From Fomes fomentarius (Eukaryota; Basidiomycota; Agaricomycetes; Polyporales; Polyporaceae), in NCBI GenBank assembly GCA_022606135.1, contig JABYQN010000008.1:248001-312000 (forward strand): 64,000 nucleotides of DNA, in the 5' to 3' direction. Both the position numbers and the translations under genes were made by a program. Below the pieces are notes generated by a model. The model did no database searches. It was not told where the DNA came from and saw only the letters and a list, made by a program, of their open reading frames with translations. Positions 12,435 to 26,346 of the stretch are shown in pieces. Position 1 is the stretch's first letter. Each line of letters opens with the position of its first letter.

Positions 12435-13376
12435 TCAGAAAGGTCGCCCAGCTCTGATCGCTTTCGCAGCCTCGCTCTGTGCCTCGTCGCGCAAATATCT
12501 GCCATAGATCTCCGCGTAGTGCTCCTTGTCCTACAATGACAAACTAAGTCAGTCTGATATGTACATCTTGGCTGATTAGAGGACCTACGCTTTGCGTTTT
12601 GAGCACGCTCTCGCGCGTCTCCAGCTTCTCCGCGTACTCCTTCCATCCGCCACCGACATCCTCCCTCTGGTACCCCCGATTCTCCTTCAAGATGTAGTCG
12701 CGCACGACCCACGGTGCAAGCGCGACATCGACGAGGGTGAATTGCTCGCCTAAGAAGTACGGTCCCTTGACCTTTTCAACCAGCGTTCGGAGAGCTCTGT
12801 AGTACTCCTCGAGGTACGTCTTCTGCTTCTCTGCATCCTGAGCCTGGACGAGTCGCATGAAGCCCGGGATGATCTGCTTGGAAACATGATCGGTCCAGAG
12901 GCGAACATATGCACGATCGAATGGGTCGGATGGGAGGATGTGTGGCTCTTGGTTCGGGAACGCGTCCTCGAAGAACTCACACAAGATCAGCGACTCGTAC
13001 AGGGCCTTGCCCTTGTATTCAATCGCCGGGACAAGTCCCTTGGGGTTGATGTCTGATGTTTGTCAAATCATGACTAGGGGAAGGAAGGAAAGCTTAAGAT
13101 GGAGCGCACCGAGGAAGTGTTTTTCCTTCTTGTAGGGGTTGACCTCCTTGTACTGGTACGGAATTCCCCTCTCCTCGAGCGTAATCCATGCACGCTGCAC
13201 GTACGGGCAGAACTACGGTGGAAATGCATTAACAAGATCTAGGACGTTAAGCTCAGAGCCACGGCTCTTACCCATCCCGAGTAGAAGACCAAGTCTTGAG
13301 GTGCTTGGTGCTGTTCGACGGTCTGGGTGGCGCGACCCGTTGCGTGCGGGAAGATGTGCTCGTCCGGACTGCCCAT
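12435..13376 (-). CDS. Omega-like glutathione S-transferase
   Basis: Four exons. The start at 13376 gives MGSPDEHIFPHATGRATQTV, then FYSGW, then intron 13270-13212. The next exon opens with FCPYVQRAWITLEERGIPY, which contains the thioredoxin-fold CPYVQR signature with a catalytic cysteine, diagnostic of omega-type and related cysteine GSTs. Then come INPKGLVPAIEYKGKALYES (glutathione-binding cis-Pro and ES motif), EFFEDAFP and an all-helical C-domain with PYFLGEQFTLVDVALAPWV. The last exon ends AIRAGRPF at 12435. Length is about 270 residues, normal for fungal GSTO. Family members perform glutathione-dependent thioltransferase and deglutathionylation reactions, often on lignin- or wood-derived compounds in wood-decay fungi. 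That role is inferred, not shown. Confidence 0.88.
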
Positions 13377-13899
13377 GGTAATGTGTTGCTGGGGGAATGA
13401 AAACGGTGTGGGCTATGTATTGTCGTGGTCGCGCAAGTGCAGGCTGCTTACTCATCTGACAGTCAGCAGTCGAGTAATCGATATACTTGCACCTCGATGA
13501 CGCACGCCTCCTTTGCGGATGTTTTCTATGGGAACGTTCGCAGTACCTGCGTCATGTGCCGTGAGTGGTCACTGTGCAAAGAAGGAATACTTAGCCAGTG
13601 CAAGCGCGGAGAACTTGGAAGAAAAGTGGATACCTCCCAGGCCATCTCACGATAGAAAATACGCCGACGAGTCTCTCCTTCATACTTATCACTCGTCTTC
13701 TAACCCAAGGTACAAGATAGAGGTCTAAGAGAATGCCAAAGTTAGCCTACATAGGTTCGACGCAAACCCCTCACGCATATGGCTTCGTGGACGCCCATCT
13801 CCTAGCCGCTTTACATAATAAAAGTACTCCTACCAGGAAACAATGAGCGTATACACTCACCGCAGATAGTACTAGTGATTGCTCCTGGAAGGCGGCACA

Positions 13900-15460
13900 G
13901 CCTTGAGGAAAATGGCCGCAATTTGGAGGCACCACTTCAGAATCCATGATCCTCGTGCCACCTTAACGTAAGTTGCCCGTCACCCGAAGTCTGCCATCTA
14001 ACTGATTTGATTTGCTGATACCGTCCTGCATACAGGTGCATTGGAACGACTGTGCACAAGAAGGGGGGCTCCAAGGGCTGTCCAATATCTGTGTACACCT
14101 GTGGCGTGGGCATCTCTTCTGTTCTATCAATCACAGCCATGAAGGCAATCCTGCGACTACGTGATTGCAGACGATGGGTCAAAGGCACCAAGCCTTTCTC
14201 ATCGCCCGTGTGCCCAAGTCAGGGCCTACCTTCATATCGATGCGTCGGCGCATTCCATCACCAATGGTGCTTTGGAACGTTACCTCTGCGCGCAGTACGC
14301 TGCAGCGTAAGGGAATTCTGCGGTGGTGGGAGGGGAGCTACCAGTGCGTGATCTTGAGGACAAGTACGAGCGGTCCTCTCCAATACCATCGACACGTTAA
14401 ACAGTCTCTCCTTTGGGAGTTGTATGGACAGTCAATTTGGAGAAAGCGTACTTTACGGAGGTGACGCTCGAGCAGGCAATCCTCAACGCCAACATGGGTT
14501 GTTGGAGCGGCAGTTTGTGACCGATCTCTTTTCATAGACTGTGGCTTGAACTGAACTGCTCTACTCAGACAACGAGGATGGCATTTCGGTCATCGACATC
14601 ACGAATCGAGAGGCGACACCTCTATCCGCATACGGATACCTTGCTTGCTACTATGACTGCTACTATGACTTGCTACGGACAGGCATGTCTGTCGAAGGGG
14701 ATCCTGATGATGAGGAAAGTACGTATAACTCTAGAGCATCAGTGGCCCGATAGCTGACTCAGGAGTACTTGCGTAGTCGACGACGTTGTATGGTTACATA
14801 CCCCGTTCCGATCTATCACCAATCTTGCTGGCCTCTCCCCATCTCAAGCTGTGGAAGCATGCATATGACCGTCGCACTCTTTTCGCGTCCGTAACATCCA
14901 ATCATATGTCATAGTAACGGAATACCAACTGCGAATCACAGCTGAAGACACTCATTAAATCTTGAGCTCTTCTCCCAGCCTCAAATTCAAGCGACTCATC
15001 GTTCGTCCTTGGACGGACAGCTCTCACTTGTCCGGGAACAGCCATGGGCATTCAAAAGGGTCGAAGAGGTTCTGCATCCACCGCTGCTGTCTATTACCAA
15101 GAGAGAAAACTTTCCTATATTCTTCACCTTCATGTACGCCGATTACCCTTCTTCACGCCGACCCTGATCCTTCAAGCACTCTTGGACTGGCCTGGGGCGA
15201 GCAATCCTGGAGCACGTATGCCGGCATCTCAAGCGACACCGGCTCTACCGTGCAGTACGCTTCCGCTGCGATCATCTTATACATCCTCTTCATCAACAGT
15301 AGCATATCCCCTGGGAGCGAGTGGGGTCTTTCTTGACTGGGATGCCGGCAGGCTGAAGCTGCCGGGACCAATGGAAGGTCTGCGAGTCGTTGGAAAGACC
15401 GCTGGATGTTCCTCCCTTCAGTGGTGGTGCTCACTGTATAAGCGGGGCTGAAGCCCCCCG
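13900..15460 (+). pseudogene. Decayed gene of a basidiomycete-specific family
   Basis: Several fragments on the same strand look like protein but cannot be joined into one open frame: HQAFLIARVPKSGPT (near 14180-14225), YRCVGAFHHQWCFGTLPLRAV (14240-14305, another frame), and NEDGISVIDITNREATPLS (near 14572-14630) ending near a gtacgt donor. The order and spacing resemble a large uncharacterised protein I recall from Agaricomycetes. Frame changes between the pieces without splice sites imply decay. No function can be assigned, and the borders are rough. Confidence 0.35.
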
Positions 15461-16903
15461 GCAACTTCTCAATCGTTTGTGATTCCCTCTGCGGACGCAA
15501 ATATTCTATTTTTTTGCCGCTTCCTCCTACAATCCGCATGCTGCCCGATTCGGATTCGATGTTCTGAAATTGTGTTTCCATCTCGTAGAAGATATGCCTG
15601 GCGGGCTATATAAGTGACCAGATGACCACGACTTGCCCTTCAACACTGTCGCACTCTCAGTGCGCGGTCAGGTACGGCGTATGATTTGGTGAGACGGTTC
15701 AACAAAATTAACCCGTCGACAGCGCATATTATCCGCTGCTGCAACTTGACGAATCTGATGCTCAAAGTGAGTCAAAGAGAACACACATCGCAGGTGATGT
15801 TGACCCGGTTTCCCCAACAGAATGATCCTCCTACATCATTAAGGAGAACTCTGGCACCGAAACTGACGGATAGTCACTGAGCAACTTTTAACAATCGTAA
15901 GCTGAAACACGAAGTTCATCCTTCACGGCAGTGCGCGGGCTGATATCTCCTTGATCGTCACCGTGTAATCCAGATAGTTGGCATATACTCATGCCAATGC
16001 CAATTTAGTTGCCAGACTACCCTGGTCTGTACGCCTGTCCTTCGGAAATGTCCCTCCACGATGCCCAAATAGAGTGACATGGGGGAAGGAGCCCGTCGAG
16101 GACACCAGGTACGTCACGATTGCCATGTAATATATACTTCCCTATCTCACCTTTGAACAGCTCCAGTTTTTCGGAGCTACGAAGCAGGTAGGCCACTGAT
16201 ATCATATGGCTCACAAGACGCGTCCCGAACAGCTACTCGGTTGTCGCTCCCGCGCGACTGGCTTCACCCTTCACCGATCTATTGCGTCTTTGACTATCCA
16301 CTATCTTCTTTGAGAGCACACACCGAACATGGAGCGGAACCGTGTACATCGCTTCAATCCCAACTCAGAGATAACGGTTAACCTTCCACACACGATCCCT
16401 TGTCTTGTCATGTAGCTCTAGTAGATCAAGTATCCTGGTTTGGACATGTGCGAGTGTATGTATTGAACTGGATATCAGTGTCCACGAGGAGTGCGATACT
16501 GGTAAGTCATAACTAATAACTGAGCCAGGCAATTGCAATATATCCTGCTACACTCCCCATCAAATTAATAGTACTTACTGTCCACCAGTTTCGGCGTGAT
16601 GTCACTATGGGGTGCCACGAGGTTCCGGGGTCCTAGTGCGCAAGCGTGATTTTTTGTTTCGGAGTCCACCACGCTTCTTGCCTCCGTCTTCCACCTGGAC
16701 AGACACTGCGGATTGCTGACCGTCCAGCATCCGACTTTCGAGCTTTTAGATCCTCCTCGCGACTCTTTGTTCGCCTGCAGGCAGGTCAGCTTTCACGACC
16801 GACCTTCACGCGACGCCAAGTTCAATTATCAATCAAACCCATCGCTGCACTTCGTGAGCCTTTCTTCTCCGCGTCCTCGTTTTGCACTCATGGCGCTCCT
16901 AGA
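15461..16903. other. No supportable gene; eIF4G upstream region
   Basis: No protein-like frame up to about 16600. The last 250 bases are open in the eIF4G frame, but their composition does not look like the conserved N-terminus, so this stretch probably contains the promoter and 5' leader. A TATA-like tatataagtgacc occurs at about 15605. Confidence 0.4.
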
Positions 16904-19900
16904 ATGAGCAAATCCTCCACGGCATCTGTATCTAAGCCGTCGTCGCAGCTACCGTCAAAGTCAGCTTGGGCAAACGGCCCGCCAGCGAACACTTCGACAG
17001 CGTCGTCGCCAAGACCACAATCTCCCGCTCCTTCCGTCACCTCTCCTTCAGCACCAACTACCCACTCTAGACGACCGAGTACGTTAGGACAGGCTGTAGC
17101 GTTCAAGGATGGCGTTGGAGCTCGTACCCCGACCAGTGCCTCAAAACCAGGTACGTTTACCCTTTCTCATAGGCTGCACGCTTCCCTCGAACCCCGATCT
17201 TACCCCTTTCCAGGGTCATCGGTGACCTTTGGGTCCATAGATGATGCCTCAGCTCCCATATCATCGTCGCCCGCAGCGGTACCCACCATCAAGCCCGACG
17301 GGATCAAGTCGTTTGGGTCCGTGCCTGCAGCAAACTCAAACGGGAAGCACCATTCACGGAGTATCTCTTTTTCGACTGGGACACCTCCCTCGGCTGCATC
17401 GACATCCTCAACAGCCCCATCAACATCGTCCACGACCGCCTCTTCTTCCGCCACCCCCTCGACATCGACCTCGTCTTCAACGCCGAATCGCCCCAAATTC
17501 GACGTCAAAAGTCTCTTCCAAAACAAGAGCTCCGATGCACCCTCTACCTCCATACAGTCCTCTGCTTCACCGTCCACTCGTCCTACTCCCCTTCCTCAGT
17601 CCTCGTTGACACCGCCTGGACAGCACCCGCATCAGTCATCGCCTTCCCCGATGGGCGCTCCTTATAGCAACTTCCGACCAGGGCAGCAGAATGGCCTCCC
17701 AGGGCCAAGTCCGGGTGTGCCGCGGTCACCGAGCTTCCCTCGTCAGGTTCCTAACGGCAACGTCAATGGACGGTCTCAAGCACCTCCAGGCGGACCGCCA
17801 TCAGCCACGATCCCGCCGGCTATGTCCAGTCCACGGCTGGGGCCGCCGCATGCGGGACAACCACAGGGCGTTCCTCCTGGTCCACCAGTCCCGGTACCCC
17901 AGCCTTGGGGAGCGTACTATTATTACCCGCAAGGAATGCCCGTGGATCCTAATAACTACCCTAATGGCTACCCGTATCCTCCAGCACAATGGATGCCACA
18001 GCACATGCAGCCGCAACACCACCCACAGCAAGGACCACCAGGAGCGCCTATGCCTGGCCTTCCGATGTCTCCTAGAGGACAGCAAGTGCCATTGCATCCG
18101 CCTGGTACTCCGACTATGACGCCCGCCCTACCTCCGAATGCCCACCCACCTCATTCTACACCCTCGCCTCACATGCACACCGCGAGTCTTAGCAGTGTAT
18201 CATCATCGTCACCATCAACACCCGCGTCGACGAGCGCGCCTGGTGGCGGACTCTCCCGCCTCAATTCGAACGCCAACGCTTTCACACCGAAACGCGTCGT
18301 CATCAAGTCCGAGTCAGGACAAGAAGTCGATCTGGAGCGGTTCAAGAAGCAGGCGCCGGCTACTGTATCTTCTCCTATTGTCCCGAGCTCGCCCGCGCGG
18401 CGGTCAGTACCTATACGGCTCGAGACTGAGGAGGCAAAGAAGAAACGCTTAGCCGAGGAGCAGGTGGAGAAGGCAAAGAAGGAGGCAGAAGAGAAGGCGA
18501 AGAAGCAAGCAGAGGAGCAGGCTAAGCGCGACGCGGAGAAGGCCAAGCGTGAGGCAGAGGAGAAGGCCAAACAGGAGGAGGAGGAACGGAAGCGGAAAGA
18601 GGAAGAGGAGAGGAAGAGGAGGGAGGAAGAGGAGGCACGTGAGCGGGAGCGTGAACGTAAGCGCATAGAGGAGGAAGAGGCAGAGCGGTTACGGAAGGAG
18701 GTCGAGGAGAAGGCGCGTAAGGATGAAGAGGAGCGGGTAGCACGTGAGGCCGAGGAGAAGGAGAAGGCGAAAGCCGCCGTTCAAGAGGCTAAAGCTGAGC
18801 CTGAAGAGGGCGAAGTCGAGGAGCCTGAACAGGCCGCGGAGGTCACGGACGAGGCGACGAAGGAGGAGGCGAGGGATAAAGTCTCCGACAAGGCACCTCT
18901 CCGCATTGACACGTCCCTCACGTCGGACGGCAAGCGGCGTCCAGGACGCCTAGACCTCTCTTCGACGAAGAACCAGACCATCCCTGCGCCTCTGCCCTCA
19001 GCTCTCGCCACTGCTCGTATCATCGAGGACATTGGTAGCATCCAGTACCCTGAGGGCATCAAGAGCCCCAAGCCGGAGCTGAACACGAATGCCAAGCAGG
19101 GCAAGTTCCGGTGCGTATCTCCCTGCACGAAGCTATTGCATAGTTGATCTCATTATTGTTGTAGCTATGACCGCGACTTCCTTCTCCAGTTCATGGCAGT
19201 CTGCAAGGAGAAACCCGACTCCCTCCCGCCTCTCGACGCCATCGGTCTCGAGCCCGTCGACCAGAGCTTCCCCCTGACCCGCGGTGGTTCGCATGGCCGT
19301 CGTACATCCTCTACTTCTATGCCGCCTCCTCGCCAGGCCTCTGTCGGCCTCGGCATATCTGGCTTCAACAAACCCACCGTCAATCCCTTCACCATGGGCC
19401 AGTTTTCCACCCCGACTCAGAAGCTGTCGAGCGAGGAGCGCTTTGCTGCGTCCAACCGCTCCACCTCTATGTCCGGCACGCCCGGTATGCCGTTTGGTCG
19501 TCCCTCGCCGATGGTCCGTTCCTCAAGTCAGGGCGGTGCCGGTCACTCCAACAGCGGCCGCACGAGGAGTCAGCGCGGCGGCAAGCGGGACAAGGAGCGC
19601 CCCGGTGCCGGGCCGTCAGGTCAAGGCAGCTCCTTCGGTCCGTCGTCGAACCTCGGACCTGGGATGCTCGAACCAGTTGCACCATTGGAACTGTCCGCCA
19701 ACCGCTGGACGCCCGCCAGTCTCACTAGGAAGGGCGTGCAAGAGCAACAAGACTCGCCTGAGGTCGTCGACCGGAAGGTCCGCTCATTGCTCAACAAGCT
19801 TACGATGGAGCGCTTCGACTCTATCTCTGACCAGATCATTGAGTGGGCGAACAAGTCGGAGAAGGAGAAGGACGGCAGGACGCTAATCCAGGTCATCCGG

Positions 19901-21672
19901 CTCGTTTTCGAGAAGGCGACGGATGAGGCGACGTGGTCCGAGATGTACGCCCGTCTGTGCCGGAAGATGATGGAGCAGATCAGCCCAAATGTGCGTGACG
20001 ACGGGATCAAGAACGCTGAGGGCAAACCCATCGCCGGTGGCCAGCTCTTCCGCAAGTACCTCCTTAACCGCTGTCAGGAGGACTTCGAGCGCGGTTGGGT
20101 CGCGAAGGAAGCCACCGCCGCCGCTGCAGCAACAAAGGCAACAGAGGACCGGGCTGCGAAGGCGGCCGCGGAGGCGGGCAAGGATGAGGAGAGCGCCTTG
20201 TACTCGGAAGAGTACTATGCTGCGCAGAAGGCAAAGCGCCAGGGTCTTGGTCTCATCAAGTTTATTGGAGAGCTCTTCAAGCTGCAGATGCTTACGGAGC
20301 GCATCATGCACGAATGTGTGAAGAAGCTCCTTGGCAACGTAGAGAACCCAGAGGAGGAGGAGATCGAGAGCTTGTGCAAACTCTTGACGACCGTCGGTCA
20401 GATCCTCGACACTCAGAAGGCTCGCGCGCACATGGACGTGTACTTCTCGCGCATGAAGGAGCTGACGAAGAGCGGCAACGTCAACTCGCGTATGCAGTTC
20501 ATGCTGCAGGTACGATCTTCACCTTTCAAATATACGCTGAAATGGCCGTGCTGACAGACAGTAGGACATAATCGAATTGCGCGAGCGCAAGTGGATTCCC
20601 CGTAACCTGATGGCCGCGCCTACAACGATCGCTGCCCTCCACGAACAGGTACGTGTATCAATCCCAATCCCGGTCAACAACAAACATGATGCTTACGTGC
20701 TGTCGGCAGGCTGCGAAGGAGAAGGCTGCGCATGAGAAGGAGTCTTTCAACCGCACCCTCAGCATGTCGCGCGGCGGCTCACGACGTGGCGGCGACCGTG
20801 GCGACCACACGCAGGTCGGCCCCGACGGTTGGGCTGTTGCCGGCGGCGCTGCTGCTCGTCCTGCCAAGGCTGGTGATTTGTCTCAGTTCGGCAAGATCAA
20901 CAAGGCGACGCCCATGACTTTTGGACCCAGCTCCGTGTTCCAAAAAGGCGACAAGACGTCGAAGAGCCGCGAGGGTACGATTCGCTCCGGATCGACAAAC
21001 ATGTTCTCCATGCTCAGCGCCAATGCTGAAATCTCTGTTGATCCCTCGTCTGGGAAGTCCAGCCGTCCGCCGAGTCGCAAGAGCAGCATCGACCTTGGCT
21101 CTGGTGGTGCGCCGGAGCAGCCGCAACAAAGGAGGAAACTGCAGCTTCTGCCCCGCTCTGTCCCCTTGGATGCAGAGAAGACGGACGCTACACCTGCTGC
21201 GTCTACTGTCAACTCAGACGACGAGGGTGCGGAGTCAACGTCTGGTGGCCCCTCGCTTACCGAGACGGAGGCGAAGACGCGGATTGAGGAGGACTCCAAG
21301 GAGTTCTTCAGCATCCGTGACTTAGACGAGGCCGAAATCTACTTCACTAAGCTCCCGTCTGAATTCCGGCACCTCCTCGTCGACAAGCTCGTCACGAAGG
21401 CCATCGAGTCGAAGGAGGCAGACGCGAAGCTTGTTGGAGATTTCTTCAACCGCGCAGTGTCGAAGAACCTGTGTTCGCCTCAATCTCTCGAGGATGGTTT
21501 TACACCAACAGCAGAGATCCTCGACGACATCGTCATCGACGCACCCAAGGCGCTGGACCTATACGCGACGATGATCAAGGGTGCGCACCTCCACGAGGAC
21601 GAGGAGCGGCGAACGCGGCTTGCGAGCAAGTCGATAGACAGCGACAAGTTGGTAGCGATGCTCCAATCTTAG
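16904..21672 (+). CDS. Translation initiation factor eIF4G
   Basis: Five exons (16904-17150, 17214-19110, 19165-20509, 20565-20648, 20710-21672) sum to 4536 nt, exactly 1512 codons. The start at 16904 (MSKSSTASVSKPSS) is chosen because the upstream open frame is compositionally unlike the family. Order: a Ser/Pro/Thr-rich N-terminal third; a Pro/Gly/Gln-rich part with PWGAYYYYPQGM; a long Glu/Lys/Arg coiled coil (18430-18790); an eIF4E-binding motif YDRDFLL directly after intron 19111-19164; a MIF4G HEAT domain starting RKVRSLLNKLTMERFDSISD; and a C-terminal MA3-type domain (IYFTKLPSEFRHLLVDKLV). eIF4G scaffolds eIF4E, eIF4A and poly(A)-binding protein on capped mRNA in the cytoplasm. The model is internally consistent, and I see no damage. 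It lies head-to-tail about 560 bp upstream of SSC1. Confidence 0.93.
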
Positions 21673-22235
21673 ACACTGACGCATATATTGAGTCTGCATT
21701 CTGGTCTTCATCTGTCGTATTACGCTCCGACCCTGACCCTGCATCGCACATTCCCTTTCCGTCATTCTTCCCCATATCCCATCCCCCATTCCCCATCCTC
21801 ATCCGCTGTTAGTACTGTGACACGCGATTCCTCTGTTGTCCTGCCTGCATTCTCGAGTCTAGGTGTCTCATATTCCACGCATATCTGCGCTGGTTGTCTG
21901 CATTAGTGTGTACTTATTACATAGCACAGTATTGCACGATAATATCCCTTTCTTCCTCTCGGACTTGAATCGCGTGTGCTGGTTGTATGGTAGCTATATT
22001 ATGTAAGAATGTGCTGATTCCAGTGAGCGAGGCGTTGAGTGTAACAGAGAGTGTAACAGAGTGGGCGTTCGGAGCATGGCCAGCCTGGGCGCTCCTTGTC
22101 GGTGATTTGCTTCCGGAATATTCCAGGTAACCGAGCCTAGCCGAGTAAGCGTATCTTATGTAAGCGTACGCACTCCCATTACAAAAATTTGGGCAAGTGC
22201 TACGCTGGCTTCATCCTTCCTTCTCTCCATCCACC
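21673..22235 (+). promoter_or_regulatory. Intergenic region: eIF4G 3' end and SSC1 promoter
   Basis: This contains the eIF4G 3' UTR and the SSC1 promoter. Besides the heat-shock element it holds CT-rich DNA just before the SSC1 start codon (ccttctctccatccacc), normal for a strongly expressed fungal gene. Confidence 0.6.
22111..22123 (+). promoter_or_regulatory. Heat-shock element upstream of SSC1
   Basis: TTCCGGAATATTC is a perfect three-unit alternating nTTCnnGAAnnTTC array, the binding site of heat-shock factor trimers. It lies 112 bp upstream of the SSC1 start codon. This fits the known stress induction of mitochondrial Hsp70. Confidence 0.82.
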
Positions 22236-24730
<2,495 letters not shown>

Positions 24731-25079
24731 GTTCCCACTCTTCTCTCCCTTAACCCACCTCCGTTCCCGACGCTGCCCTCCTCGTCGGATCTTTGCCTCG
24801 CCTCTTTCATCCGCTCAGCATCAACGACCATTCCCCGTCGTTGACCTACATCGCTTCTCATCGCCGACCACCCGTCCAGCAACCCTAGCAGTATAGATCA
24901 TGACTACACAACAAAAAGTATGACGCATTTTATTGACACGGTACATTACGACCATATCGCGCGCAACGCAGTTTATTCTTTAGTACTAGTACCGGCACGC
25001 TTCTTTACCTCCCCGCTCAGCCGCACACACCCACAACAGTCGTCACTGTTTGCTTCTGTAGTAGATTAGTCCCCATGCT

Positions 25080-25870
25080 TCACGGCAATGTATTACACCA
25101 GGAACGGGACAACTCCTGCGATCGGTCTCGTACCCACCGGTTGTATTGTTTGCACCTCGACACTTCAACTTCAAACAACGCCCTGCGCATGCAATACCGG
25201 GGGATAGCAAGTGCAGCTGCCGGCATGCTGCCAAAAAAAGATGATAGAGAAATGGTGGGTGCGTTGCTGCTGGTCGAAGACGCGAGTGGCGTAGGACTGG
25301 AGCTGATCAAGATTACACTCACCCCTTTCGGAAGAAGGCTCGTAGTTCAGCTCGATCTCGTCAAAGGGATCATCTTCGATAAAATCTGGCGTAACTACAT
25401 CGCCACACCGTCTCTGTGGTCTGTTACTTCGGTGTCTCGCTTGCTTGGAATGACAACAAAGATGAAGCCAGGAGTGAGACCCGAGTTATTGATGTCATCC
25501 ATCTATTCAGAGCACTTATGAGAGAGCCTGTGTAAGACAATACTGTAGCACATACCAATGATGGCACCTGAATGATCCAGAGCCAATGTCTGGCACCGCG
25601 GTAAAGTTGATGGAAAAGAAAGCGTCATGGGTGGGTTCAGGCTCGTCGGTGCGAGTGGCGACAAACTTGCGCATCATGTACGCGACGGGAAACAGTACCG
25701 TCCTGTTACCCATTGTAGAAGGTTATCTTGTTTTGGTCTGTTTGATGAGCAGGTGAGCAGCGGCTGCCTCCTGTTGGCCTTGATGGCGACAATTCTTGAA
25801 GTTGCGGCGGGAGAAGTTCTCCGGACACTGAATTTGGTGGTTAGTGTCTTGCTGTACACATATCTTACTA
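25080..25870 (-). pseudogene. Truncated FunK1 relic (proximal copy)
   Basis: Reading on the minus strand, the conceptual product parallels the N-terminal part of the neighbouring FunK1. VLFPVAYMMRKFVAT and FFSINFTAVPDIGSG match VLVPVSCMMDKFVPA and LFAIDFTAVPDKGVE, followed by LTPGFIFVV and THHFSIIFFGSM. Similarity stops where the kinase protein continues with RIIRWDRSG. The frame is broken by a stop just before the internal MGN, and a deletion of about 68 bp lies near 25395 that the distal copy lacks. It is head-to-head with FunK1 at about 480 bp distance and is a dead, diverged paralogue fragment. Confidence 0.8.
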
Positions 25871-26346
25871 CACTCGTATACTGTGATCCTTTACTACTGT
25901 TGAATCCGCCGCCATTCCCATTCAAGGTAATGAGAAGTCGCTCGAGATCATGGTGGTTATTGTTAAGTTGGCGGTAGGTGGCTGTGCATCTGCGCTTCTC
26001 AAGGATGTCGCGCTGGTACAGTGTCCAGACGACTCTACTTGGTGATTGTCAAACCAGACTTACATGTGGTCGTCGATTTAACTGCTCCATCTCATATGTA
26101 CTGAGGCCACGAAAGTGCGTGGTTGTGGACAAAGTAGCAACAGGGGTGCCACGTGGCAGACGCTGTCCATGCCCAATTGCGGAAGGTTCGGGCGGCAAAG
26201 CCAACACTCTTTGTTTTAACGGCCACCACCCTCATTTCGAGACCACAATAACCGGCCAGTCAAGGCGCTAGAGCCAAACATATTTGAATCTGATAAGTCT
26301 GTGTCCCTTCTCTTCCCCCAACCAACACTACCCTCTCCTAACCATC

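Noticed and set aside
17200..17577. Antisense and alternative frames across eIF4G (also 18169-18666, 19883-20431, 20883-21314)
   Set aside because: Low-complexity shadows of the Ser/Pro- and Glu/Lys-rich coding frame.
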